DNA from: Treponema succinifaciens DSM 2489
GTDB taxonomy: Bacteria; Spirochaetota; Spirochaetia; Treponematales; Treponemataceae
Direction of reading: 5' to 3'
Length of the DNA stretch: 64,000 nt
Assembly: GCF_000195275.1 (NCBI RefSeq)
Contig: NC_015385.1
Coordinates: 558,001 to 622,000 of the forward strand
The notes under the pieces are model-generated. The model was not told where the DNA came from and ran no database searches. It saw only the letters and a list, made by a program, of their open reading frames with translations. Shown piece after piece: positions 37,404 through 45,298 of this stretch. The position numbers and the translations under genes are program-made. Every line of letters starts with the position of its first letter. The stretch's first letter is position 1.

Positions 37404-37778
37404 TTATTTCACAACATATTTTCCGTCTGAAATTTCTGAAATTGTGAGCGTGGTTGTATGTTTTATTCTGTGGCTGTAGGTTGCCTTTAAATACATTTCT
37501 TTAGTCTGCAAATTTATTCCTGAAAAGAATTCGATTTTTGTAACTTCCTGCTCACAGTTTATTGTTGCGATTGTTCCAGGATTAATTCGTGCGTAAGATT
37601 TTGTTGAGTCATCAAATGTAAAACCAATTACAAATGCAGTGTCTTTTGTTGTGTCCTTTATGCTCAGTTCAAAACTTTCATCTGTTCCGAAGTGACAGGC
37701 AGAAAATACAACTGCGGATGCAATCAGTGTAAAAATTAAAATGTTTTTTTTGTTTTCAGATAAAACATTGTACAACAT
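37404..37778 (-). CDS. Small lipoprotein
   Basis: This 124-residue protein has a signal peptide ending in the lipobox VVFSAC, so Cys28 would be lipidated. The mature ~97 residues are strand-rich (SFELSIKDTTKDTAFVIGF; TTLTISEISDGKYVVK) and may form a small beta sandwich at the membrane. Function unknown. It is convergent with the barrel gene. Confidence 0.7.
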   Translation of the reverse strand: MLYNVLSENKKNILIFTLIASAVVFSACHFGTDESFELSIKDTTKDTAFVIGFTFDDSTKSYARINPGTIATINCEQEVTKIEFFSGINLQTKEMYLKATYSHRIKHTTTLTISEISDGKYVVK

Positions 37779-37879
37779 GATAGTATTTGTTCTTATTCTA
37801 GTAAAGTTTAAAATTAAACAGATATATTTTTTATGGAAGAAAAATTGTAATGGTTTTTGGACTGACTTTAAAATAAGAA

Positions 37880-38150
37880 AAAATCATAAAAAATCATAAA
37901 TGAAATATTCGCAAAATATCCGCAGATAAAAAAATCGTTGTTTATGAAAGCCGTGCAGAAGGAAATTTCCGCAAAGGTTCCGATATAGATTTGACGATAC
38001 TTGATGAAGAAATTCCAAGTTCTGTTCTTTTAAAACTTGTAAACGATTTTGACGGTTCCTTGCTTCCAACAAAAGTTGACATATCGATTTTTTAAAAACT
38101 CACAATCCAAGATTTGATTGACTACATAAAAAGGGTCGGGCAGTTTTTTT
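37880..38150 (+). pseudogene. Nucleotidyltransferase (MNT-type) gene remnant
   Basis: With one base added in the A7 run near 37926, the plus strand reads EIFAKYPQIKKIVVYESRAE and GNFRKGSDIDLTILDEEIPS, then VDISIF and a stop, and LTIQDLIDYIKRVGQFF after it. This is the GS-x10-DxD core of minimal nucleotidyltransferases, with the first Gly changed to Glu. The missing start, the frameshift and the internal stop mark it as dead. Such genes are usually paired with HEPN toxins; none is here. Confidence 0.75.
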
Positions 38151-38235
38151 ATCAGAAATAACGAGCGTTGAGAAAATCCGCGTTTTATGCTAATCTCTTC
38201 TATATATTTATCTTTTTGACAATTCGAGGAATCTT

Positions 38236-40533
38236 ATGAAACTTTGGGAAAAAGGCGCTTTTCTTTCGGGCGGAAAATTAGTTGAGTCCGTGCCGGGCAA
38301 AAATCCGGCTGAGTGTGCTAAAAACACTATTTCTTATTCTATCTTGCAGAGGCACAATACTTCGGGCGATGCTTCTAAACTGAAAATCAAATTTGACAAA
38401 ATTACTTCGCACGATATTACTTATGTTGGAATTATTCAGACGGCGCGCGCTTCGGGGCTTGAAAAGTTTCCGATTCCTTATGTTTTGACGAACTGCCACA
38501 ACTCGCTCTGCGCGGTTGGCGGAACGATTAACGAGGACGACCACATGTTCGGGCTTACTTGCGCCCAGAAATACGGAGGAATCTATGTTCCTCCGCATCA
38601 GGCTGTAATCCACCAGTTTGCGCGCGAGATGCTTGCGAAGTGCGGCGACATGATTTTGGGTTCAGACAGCCACACCCGGTACGGCGCGCTTGGAACTATG
38701 GCGATTGGCGAGGGCGGCGGCGAGCTTGCAAAGCAGCTTCTGGGAAAAACTTACGATGTTAATATGCCGGGCGTTATCGCGGTTTATCTGACCGGTTCTC
38801 CTGTTCCGGGCGTCGGCCCGCAGGACGTTGCTCTTGCGATTATCAAGGCTGTTTTTGCGAACGGCTACGTTAAGAACAAGGTGATGGAATTTGTGGGTCC
38901 TGGAGTTGCGAATCTTTCCGCTGACTTTAGAATCGGCATTGACGTTATGACGACTGAGACAACCTGTCTTTCTTCAATCTGGTCAACTGATGAGAAAATC
39001 CGCGAGTTCTATTCAATTCATGGAAGGGAAGGCGACTACAAGGAATTGAATCCGGGCGCTGACGCTTATTACGACGGCGCGATTGAGCTTGACTTGGGCG
39101 AAATCCGGCCGATGATTGCGCTTCCGTTCCATCCGTCTTGCGCATATACAATAGAAGAAGTTAACAAGAATCTTATGGACGTTCTTGAAGAGACTGAAAA
39201 GCGCGCTAAAGTTTCGTTCGGCGACAAGGTGAACTTTACGCTCAAAAACAAGGTGATTGACGGAAAACTTTACGTTGACCAGGGCGTTATCGCAGGCTGC
39301 GCCGGCGGCGGATTTGAGAACATCTGCGCGGCTGCCGACATCTTGAAGGGAAAGGACACTGGAAACGGAAAATTCCTTTTGAACGTTTATCCTGCTTCAA
39401 TGCCGGTCTACATGGAGCTTATGAAGAACGGAGCGTTCGCCTCGCTTGTTGACGCGGGCGCAATCGTTAAGACTGCTTTCTGCGGACCTTGCTTCGGCGC
39501 GGGCGACACTCCTGCCAACGGCGCTCTTTCAATCCGCCATTCTACAAGAAACTTCCCGAACCGCGAAGGCTCGAAAATCCAGAACGGTCAGCTTGCCTCT
39601 GTTGCGCTTATGGACGCACGCTCAATCGCTGCGACTGCCGCAAACAAGGGTTTCCTGACTGCCGCCACAGATTTGGCTGACGGCGAGTTCAGCAAGAAAA
39701 AATATTTCTTTGACAAGACAATCTACGAAAAGCGCGTTTACGACTCAAAGGGCGTTGCGCATCCGGAAGTTCAGATTCAGTTCGGACCGAACATCAAGGA
39801 CTGGCCGGAGATGCAGCCGCTTTCTGACGACATTCTGCTCAAGGTTGTATCTGAAATCCACGACCCGGTTACAACTACGGACGAGCTTATTCCTTCGGGC
39901 GAGACTTCAAGTTTCCGCTCAAACCCGCTTGGACTTGCGGAGTTTACTTTGAGCCGCAAAGATCCTGCCTACGTTGGAAGGGCAAAGGCTGTCCGCGACA
40001 GGTCGGAAGAGGTCAAGGCGGAAGTGAGCCGCGCGGAAAAGATTCTTGAGGAAAAATATCCTGAGTTCAAGGGAAGAATTGAAAAGGCCGGTCTTGGCTC
40101 TACAATCTACGCTGTTAAGCCGGGCGACGGTTCTGCGCGCGAGCAGGCGGCAAGCTGCCAGAGAGTTCTTGGTGCTGCTGCGAACATTGCAAGCGACTAC
40201 GCCACAAAACGCTACCGCTCGAACCTGATTAACTGGGGAATGATTCCGTTCCTTTATAAGCAGGGCGAGTCGCAAAACTCCGTTTTGCTCTCCGAGTTTT
40301 CTGGCGAAAACTCGCGCAATCTTCTTCCAAGCGGTCTTCCGTTTGCGAACGGCGACTACATTTTTGTTCCGGGCGCAAAAAAGATGATTGCGGAAAAACT
40401 CCCTGGCGTAAAAGCCTACGCAGTACGCGCCGACGGCACAACCGCCGAGTTCGACCTTGCAACCGGCGACATGACCGACGACGAGCGAAAGATTATTCAG
40501 GCAGGATGTTTGATTAACTTTTATAGGGGATAA
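38236..40533 (+). CDS. Aconitase-family hydratase
   Basis: This 765-residue enzyme of the aconitase/3-isopropylmalate dehydratase superfamily has the [4Fe-4S] ligands in [14 protein letters not shown] and TAFCGPCFG, and active-site segments [17 protein letters not shown] and [12 protein letters not shown]. It isomerises citrate to isocitrate or a related acid; a more exact substrate cannot be fixed by eye. AGGA lies upstream of the ATG. Codon use is richer in G and C than in the neighbours, which suits a well-expressed core gene. Its 3' end is duplicated twice downstream. Confidence 0.9.
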   Translation: MKLWEKGAFLSGGKLVESVPGKNPAECAKNTISYSILQRHNTSGDASKLKIKFDKITSHDITYVGIIQTARASGLEKFPIPYVLTNCHNSLCAVGGTINEDDHMFGLTCAQKYGGIYVPPHQAVIHQFAREMLAKCGDMILGSDSHTRYGALGTMAIGEGGGELAKQLLGKTYDVNMPGVIAVYLTGSPVPGVGPQDVALAIIKAVFANGYVKNKVMEFVGPGVANLSADFRIGIDVMTTETTCLSSIWSTDEKIREFYSIHGREGDYKELNPGADAYYDGAIELDLGEIRPMIALPFHPSCAYTIEEVNKNLMDVLEETEKRAKVSFGDKVNFTLKNKVIDGKLYVDQGVIAGCAGGGFENICAAADILKGKDTGNGKFLLNVYPASMPVYMELMKNGAFASLVDAGAIVKTAFCGPCFGAGDTPANGALSIRHSTRNFPNREGSKIQNGQLASVALMDARSIAATAANKGFLTAATDLADGEFSKKKYFFDKTIYEKRVYDSKGVAHPEVQIQFGPNIKDWPEMQPLSDDILLKVVSEIHDPVTTTDELIPSGETSSFRSNPLGLAEFTLSRKDPAYVGRAKAVRDRSEEVKAEVSRAEKILEEKYPEFKGRIEKAGLGSTIYAVKPGDGSAREQAASCQRVLGAAANIASDYATKRYRSNLINWGMIPFLYKQGESQNSVLLSEFSGENSRNLLPSGLPFANGDYIFVPGAKKMIAEKLPGVKAYAVRADGTTAEFDLATGDMTDDERKIIQAGCLINFYRG
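40377..40533 (+). repeat. Hydratase 3' end, copy A (intact gene)
   Basis: These last 157 bases of the hydratase gene recur at 45111-45267 with seven differences, all at third codon positions and all synonymous. The final ~45 bases recur also at 42331-42375. Sequence after the stop differs between A and the other two copies. Confidence 0.95.
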
Positions 40534-40544
40534 GAGATAGGAGA

Positions 40545-40575
40545 AAATGGCTCTTCTTTTAAAGGAGAGCCATTT
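40545..40575 (+). terminator. Hairpin after the hydratase gene
   Basis: AAATGGCTCTTC pairs with GGAGAGCCATTT around TTTTAAA (one G-U pair). The stem is strong but the T tract is short, so it is a probable terminator. Confidence 0.65.
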
Positions 40576-40605
40576 GTGTGTGTGGGGTTGACTAGGAGAA
40601 TTTTT

Positions 40606-41106
40606 ATGCGGAAATATTGTAATACATTGTTTGCTTTATTTGGATTTTTTGTTCTTACAGTTTTTTCATCTTGTGCCACAACTTCAATGGTTGATGATTC
40701 GACTTTATTTGGAAGAGTATTTTCCAGCGACTCAAACGAAAGACAAATCCACCTTTTTGATTCATCTTCAAATGAAGCTATAACTATATCGAGCAATGAT
40801 ACTGATTCTGGTTTTACGACTTGGGAATGTGAAGATTATGGTTTTGGCGGAAAGACTTTGATAGAGTTCGGATATTTTAGTTTAGGCGAAACAACTTATG
40901 GTTTTGTGCTTTATGATGGCGGAGATGAAGGTGAAATTACGCATTACAGCAGGCAAGGTTTAGACCGTAGATGGGACTGGGGAGAAAATGGGCAGTACTC
41001 GTTTGTGATAACGCCAGATGGCAACGGAAGATATTACGATTTTACGAATGTTCCTGCTGGAGAATCTACAAAGCCTGCTGGCATTTACAAAGTGTACAAG
41101 AAGTAG
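40606..41106 (+). CDS. Lipoprotein of unknown function
   Basis: The start is taken at ATG 40606, behind AGGAG; a longer frame upstream overlaps the terminator. The 166-residue product has a signal peptide with lipobox TVFSSC, so it is probably anchored at Cys. The mature part contains TTWECEDYGFGGKTLIEFGY and FVITPDGNGRYYDF, a beta-rich domain. No family recognised. It lies in the block inserted between copies A and B of the hydratase 3' end. Confidence 0.65.
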   Translation: MRKYCNTLFALFGFFVLTVFSSCATTSMVDDSTLFGRVFSSDSNERQIHLFDSSSNEAITISSNDTDSGFTTWECEDYGFGGKTLIEFGYFSLGETTYGFVLYDGGDEGEITHYSRQGLDRRWDWGENGQYSFVITPDGNGRYYDFTNVPAGESTKPAGIYKVYKK

Positions 41107-41114
41107 GTTTTTAT

Positions 41115-41993
41115 ATGGCAAAAAAAATCAGGTAAAGTCAGCCTCTTGCAGAACTTTGGGACAGTTATAACAAGTCGAATAGAAACAATAATTTGTCTCC
41201 AAAAGAATTTATTCATAAATGGATTGATCCTCAGATAATGAATCCATTCATGCCTGACGGAACATTGACGCAAAGAAATATTCTTATTGCTGATTTGTTC
41301 TATGCTGATTCTATAAAGGAATTTCTCCATCTATATTTTGTTGATAAGTCGTTGCGAGATTTCTTGGCTGGTCTGCCGATAAGAGATTTTGACGGTCTTA
41401 AAAAATTTATTATTGAAAATGGAACTCAGGAAGAGGATGGAATGATAAGCACTTTAGGTCAAGTAAAATGGCTTGGAACAAAGACTACACATCTTGATTT
41501 TGGAATTCATATTCCATTTGAAAATAGAATGAAAGGTTATGCTTTCAGTTTTTTATATAAACCTGAAAATGGTAAACTTGTTTTTGTATGGATGGTAGGT
41601 CAAAATGCAGGCTTTCTTCCGTTTGAGCAATATAAGCTCTTAGAAAAAACGGAAGATTCCAAAAAATTAATTGAATATTTTAATCTTGCTGTCAACACAA
41701 TAGTTTATATGAACACATTTCCTGAGTGTGTTGTTGACGGTGTTCCGAATCAAGTAAAAAATGAATATTCAAAAAAGATAACGATAGCGGAAAAAGTTTT
41801 GGAAAATATTGAAAACCCTGATTCCAAAAAGATGATGACTCCTCATTTTAGACGAGGTTATTTTAAAAGACTGACTTCAGATTTTTACACACGCAAAAAA
41901 GGTCAATGCGTTTTTGTACGAGAAACAATGGTGAATGGCAAGGCGAAAACTGTCTACACAGCTGACAATCTTGAAAAGCTAAGTGAAGAATAA
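41115..41993 (+). pseudogene. Unknown gene with an early in-frame stop
   Basis: ATG 41115 gives MAKKIR and then TAA at 41133, but the same frame continues without stop as SQPLAELWDSYNKSNRNNN and on to 41991-41993, about 290 residues. The nonsense codon at position 7 therefore probably disabled the gene, unless translation restarts at TTG 41193 (266 residues). The protein (FIHKWIDPQIMNPFMPDGT; MMTPHFRRGYFKRL) has no recognised family; the C-terminal HFRRGYFKRL-KGQCVFVRE segment may be a small basic domain. Confidence 0.6.
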
Positions 41994-42088
41994 ATTTTAT
42001 AAAATACAATGATGAAACTTTCCCACCTTCACATGAATATAATGCGAAGTTATCCAAAACATGTTACAATGCTCCAAGGAGGTGCAAA

Positions 42089-42304
42089 ATGTCTTATGAT
42101 GTTGTAATTGAGCAGGTTAAGGCTCTTCCTGAACAGTTGCTTTCATCGGTTTCGGCTTTTATAAAGCTGTTGGAAGCCGAGCAGCCTGAAATGCACGTAA
42201 CAAAAACATCTTCGGGAACAAAGAAAAATTTCTTTGGTTTGGCAGGAAAAATCCATCTGAATCGTGATTCCGTAACAGAACTTAGAGAGGCGAGCGTTTT
42301 ATGA
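42089..42304 (+). CDS. VapB/DUF2281-like antitoxin
   Basis: This 71-residue protein has AAGGAGG nine bases before the ATG. Its N-terminus YDVVIEQVKALPEQLLSSVS has the helical pattern of small antitoxins paired with PIN toxins, and the tail KKNFFGLAGKIHLNRDSV is the kind of segment that binds the toxin. The next ATG overlaps its stop (ATGA) and begins a PIN-type protein that is cut off after ten residues, so the toxin is lost. Confidence 0.7.
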   Translation: MSYDVVIEQVKALPEQLLSSVSAFIKLLEAEQPEMHVTKTSSGTKKNFFGLAGKIHLNRDSVTELREASVL

Positions 42305-42375
42305 TTCTTGCCGATACAAATGTTATCATTAAGATTATTCAGGCAGGATGCTTGATTAATTTTTACAGGGGATAA
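42301..42375 (+). pseudogene. VapC-like start fused in frame to the hydratase 3' end
   Basis: The 24 codons read MILADTNVII then [14 protein letters not shown] and stop. The first ten are the PIN-toxin N-terminus (L-x-D-T-N-x-x-I, with the first catalytic Asp); the remainder is exactly the end of the hydratase protein, in the hydratase frame. This is a clean recombination junction. Confidence 0.85.
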
Positions 42376-42406
42376 CCAGCCGATGTCTAATTGGCAGGCT
42401 TGAACC
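42331..42406 (+). repeat. Hydratase 3' end plus flank, copy B (left 76-bp direct repeat)
   Basis: This 76-bp stretch is the same as 45223-45298 except for one base (42360). It consists of the last ~45 bases of the hydratase gene and 31 bases of the DNA that follows copy C, including the start region of the histidine kinase gene. The two copies bracket the restriction-modification cassette. Confidence 0.95.
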
Positions 42407-42423
42407 GACAATCTATAACTAAA

Positions 42424-42460
42424 AAGCTCTGTTTTACTGATGTGAAACAGGGCTTTTTTT
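42424..42460 (+). terminator. Rho-independent terminator
   Basis: AGCTCTGTTT pairs with AAACAGGGCT (one G-U pair) and is followed by T7. It lies just inside the left direct repeat and would shield the restriction cassette from upstream transcription. Confidence 0.85.
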
Positions 42461-42560
42461 TGTATGAAGATGTTGCAATAGAATATTGAAATTTATTGAT
42501 TTTGCAAAATGGATTTTTGAAAATACTAAAATAATTATTTCGGATTATAAAATGAATATA

Positions 42561-42590
42561 TTGTAGACAATCGGCTACGAGTATGCTATA
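42561..42590 (+). promoter_or_regulatory. Promoter/operator of the type II methylase gene
   Basis: TTGTAGACAATCGGC (42561-42575) matches TTGTAGTCTATCGTC upstream of the C-protein gene at 12 of 15 positions and includes an inverted GTAG-N8-CTAC. TATGCT/CTATAT follows and the ATG is at 42600, so the transcript is nearly leaderless. It is probably a C-protein site controlling the methylase. Confidence 0.6.
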
Positions 42591-42599
42591 TTTTTTGAT

Positions 42600-43937
42600 A
42601 TGAATATAAAATCAGTTGGAAGCATTTGTTCAGGAATAGAGGCGGCATCTGTAGCTTGGAAAGACTTTAATTTTGATTTTAAATGGTTTTCTGAGATAGC
42701 TGAATTTCAGTCAAATTTTCTAAGAATAAAATATCCGAATATAAAGAATCTTGGTGATATGAATCTTATTGGAAAAAAAATTGCAACTGCCGAGATTGAT
42801 TCCCCTGATTTGATATGCGGTGGAACTCCGTGTCAGGCTTTTTCTCTTGCAGGATTTCAGAATGGTCTTAATGACGAGCGTGGAAATCTTACACTGAAAT
42901 TTTGTGAAATAATAGATGAAAATGATAAAGTTAGAAAAGTACAGAACAAAGACGGCACTATTGTATTTTGGGAAAATGTTGAAGGTGTCTTAAAAGATAA
43001 GACAAATGCGTTCGGGTGTTTTTTGTCTTTGCTTTCAGGTTGCAACAAAGAATTGGAATTAAAAAAATGGCCTAATGCAGGTTTGTTAAGAGGTCCGAAA
43101 AGAAATATCGCATGGCGGATTCTTGACGCAAAATATTTCGGGCTTCCACAGCAACGCCGCAGACTTTATGTTGTGGCTGGCGGAAAAGATTTTTCGCCGG
43201 AAAATATCCTTTTTGAAAAACATGAACGAAATTTCGGTGAGTTAAAAAAATATCCATTGATTTTTGAAAAAGACGGACATAGTTATGAAGTTTTCAGAGA
43301 GTACACGGACTGTCTTTATTCTGCTTACGGTACAAAATGGAATGGAAATGCGGCGGCATATAATGGCTCTCTTTTTGTTGTCCAAGATGGCAGACTACGC
43401 AGATTTACACCTCTTGAATGTGAACGCTTAATGGGATTTCCAGATAATTACACTTTGATTGATAAGGTTCGTCCGACAAATCGTTATCAAGGAGTGGGAA
43501 ACTCTTGGGCTGTTCCTGTTGTAAAATGGATTGGAGAAAGAATAAAAAATTATAAAGAGATGGGATTTTCTATATCAGAGGATGATTTTTCACTTTGGGG
43601 GAGAACGACAAAATTTTATGACTCTACAATATTGTTTGATTTGGGAAAAGAAATTGTGCCTCTCCAAAACGGAATAACTTTAAATGGAACGGAAATCCCT
43701 GAAGATATAAATTCTTCTAACATTGCAGATATTATTGAATTCAATGAAGTTGAGAACTTTTTTATTTCTCCTGTCGGTTGCGCTGGAATTCTCCGCAGAA
43801 AAAATGAGCGAAATTTAAATATAAATAAAAGGCTGGAACAAATTCTTATTACAATATCCTCTCAATGGTCGGATGATGACATTCAGAAAGTTTCTTTGAT
43901 TCAGCCAAGAGGAGCTTATAGCAGAATTGCTATTTAA
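42600..43937 (+). CDS. Type II DNA (cytosine-5) methyltransferase
   Basis: This 445-residue enzyme has motif I SICSGIEAASVAWKD, motif IV GGTPCQAFS with catalytic Cys78, motif VI ENVEG, motif VIII QQRRRLYVVA and motif X GVGNSWAVPVVKW. It belongs to the phage-like Dcm group. The ~120 residues after motif X are extra. The gene is convergent with the endonuclease gene and overlaps it by 8 bp. No ribosome site is seen, which fits a leaderless transcript. It makes up the modification half of the cassette. Confidence 0.93.
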   Translation: MNIKSVGSICSGIEAASVAWKDFNFDFKWFSEIAEFQSNFLRIKYPNIKNLGDMNLIGKKIATAEIDSPDLICGGTPCQAFSLAGFQNGLNDERGNLTLKFCEIIDENDKVRKVQNKDGTIVFWENVEGVLKDKTNAFGCFLSLLSGCNKELELKKWPNAGLLRGPKRNIAWRILDAKYFGLPQQRRRLYVVAGGKDFSPENILFEKHERNFGELKKYPLIFEKDGHSYEVFREYTDCLYSAYGTKWNGNAAAYNGSLFVVQDGRLRRFTPLECERLMGFPDNYTLIDKVRPTNRYQGVGNSWAVPVVKWIGERIKNYKEMGFSISEDDFSLWGRTTKFYDSTILFDLGKEIVPLQNGITLNGTEIPEDINSSNIADIIEFNEVENFFISPVGCAGILRRKNERNLNINKRLEQILITISSQWSDDDIQKVSLIQPRGAYSRIAI

Positions 43938-44832
43938 GTTTTTTTATAAGCTCTTGCCGCCATCTTTCTATATCATACCAGGCACAGCCGATACATCCTT
44001 TTTCGGCTGATTTCCCATTTTTTGGAATTGAAGAATCCCAGTTTTCTGTTCCCTCATAGAAAAATGGAATTCCATATATTGTGCCACGTTTTCCAGTCTG
44101 ATAGCAATTTCTGCAGATTTCTCGTTTTTGTTGATTTCTCTGATTTGAAAGAAGCTGAAAATCCCGCAAAATTTCTTTATCAGTTAAATTTTCAAGAGTT
44201 TCTCGTTTTGTTTCATCATTCCATCTGATTTCAGAAAATTTGTGGTCTGGAAGCAAGCCTTCTTTTTTTGTTGTTTTTGCTTCAAAGACATCATAAGATT
44301 TGAGCAAAGAAACAATTCTTGTTCTTAGTTCAGAACTCCATGTTTCATAGCCTGTGATTCCGCCGCGCTTTATCGGCAGCATGATAAGATGCGTGGTGTT
44401 TTTGTTGCAATGTGGACAATATTCAGAAAGTTTTGTTGCTATTGTGTAGCCGAATTCCTTTAAATCCTGAATCCTTCTTGCCCAGTTTGGATTGTTAGGA
44501 AGCTGGCAGTTCACACATTTGTATTCAAAATCTTCTGTCAGTTTGTCAAAAAATGATTTTGTTGTATCTGCTTTTGGTTTTGCTTTCCAAAAATCGGCTT
44601 GCTCTTTTTTCCAGTTTTCCCAATTGTCAGGATTTACTTCATTATATACTTTTATAAGATAATCTCTGATTTGATTCAGGTCATCTTCTGGAATGTCGAT
44701 TCCCGTTCTGCGGTATTGAATTGGAACAGACGTGTTGAAGTAGAGTCCATTGTCATAAGAAAATGTTACATCCACATATTTTTCAGATGCTTTTGAATGG
44801 CTTCGAATTCCTAACTGGGTTATTTTATTCAT
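43930..44832 (-). CDS. Predicted type II restriction endonuclease (Cys-rich/HNH-like)
   Basis: This 300-residue protein has four Cys pairs: CVNCQLPNN, YCPHCNKNTTHLIM, CRNC and KGCIGCAWYD. The core FQLLSNQRNQQKREICRNCY followed by TGKRGTIYGIPFFYEG resembles the HNH-type zinc-binding centre of several type II enzymes. It is in one operon with the C-protein gene 11 bp upstream and opposite the methylase, the standard C-R / M arrangement. The recognition site is unknown. The nuclease call rests on this pattern and context. Confidence 0.75.
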   Translation of the reverse strand: MNKITQLGIRSHSKASEKYVDVTFSYDNGLYFNTSVPIQYRRTGIDIPEDDLNQIRDYLIKVYNEVNPDNWENWKKEQADFWKAKPKADTTKSFFDKLTEDFEYKCVNCQLPNNPNWARRIQDLKEFGYTIATKLSEYCPHCNKNTTHLIMLPIKRGGITGYETWSSELRTRIVSLLKSYDVFEAKTTKKEGLLPDHKFSEIRWNDETKRETLENLTDKEILRDFQLLSNQRNQQKREICRNCYQTGKRGTIYGIPFFYEGTENWDSSIPKNGKSAEKGCIGCAWYDIERWRQELIKKLK

Positions 44833-44843
44833 ATAAAAATTTC

Positions 44844-45059
44844 CTAAAATAAATCTTTCACAGAGATGTTCAATGATTTTGCAATTTTTAAAAGAATTAG
44901 ATATGAGGGGTTTCTTTTTCCTCTCTCTAATCCTGAAACATAAGTTCTGTCCAACTGTGTCAAATCCGCAAACTTTTCCTGTGAAAACCCTTTTTCAATT
45001 CTGAGTTTTCTTAATCGATTTCCAAAATCTGAAAGAATATCTTGTTCTTCGGTTGTCAT
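44844..45059 (-). CDS. Controller (C) protein, XRE-type regulator of the restriction cassette
   Basis: This 71-residue helix-turn-helix protein (LRKLRIEKGFSQEKFADLTQ; VSGLERGKRNPSYLILLKIA) is the size of C proteins such as C.BamHI or C.AhdI. It lies directly upstream of the endonuclease gene. TATAAT ends six bases before the ATG, so the mRNA is probably leaderless, as is common for C genes. Known role: binds its own promoter, first activating, then repressing, to delay the endonuclease until DNA is methylated. Confidence 0.88.
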   Translation of the reverse strand: MTTEEQDILSDFGNRLRKLRIEKGFSQEKFADLTQLDRTYVSGLERGKRNPSYLILLKIAKSLNISVKDLF

Positions 45060-45065
45060 AAAACT

Positions 45066-45112
45066 ATTATAGATGTGTTGTTGACATTAAAACAACGGAC
45101 GATAGACTACAA
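45066..45112 (-). promoter_or_regulatory. C-gene promoter with operators
   Basis: On the minus strand: TTGTAGTCTATCGTC (45112-45098), inverted repeat GTTGTT-N8-AACAAC (45096-45077), -35 TTGTTT, 18-base spacer, -10 TATAAT (45071-45066), ATG at 45059. The first motif is shared with the methylase promoter. The start of the motif touches copy C of the hydratase 3' end. Confidence 0.7.
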
Positions 45113-45298
45113 AAAAGATGATTGCGGAAAAACTTCCTGGCGTAAAAGCCTACGCAGTCCGCGCTGACGGCACAACCGCCGAGTTTGACCTTGCGACCGG
45201 CGACATGACCGACGACGAGCGAAAGATTATTCAGGCAGGATGCTTGATTAACTTTTACAGGGGATAACCAGCCGATGTCTAATTGGCAGGCTTGAACC
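45111..45298 (+). repeat. Hydratase 3' end plus flank, copy C (right repeat)
   Basis: 157 bases of hydratase 3' end (45111-45267), with only synonymous differences from the intact gene, then the flank shared with copy B to 45298. Sequence beyond it runs into the histidine kinase gene. It is probably the original downstream junction of the hydratase gene before insertions moved it. Confidence 0.93.

Noticed and set aside
42600-43937. Second methylase counted as part of the LlaJI-type system at 31-36 kb
   Set aside because: It is bracketed by its own direct repeats with its own endonuclease and C protein, so it belongs to a separate system.
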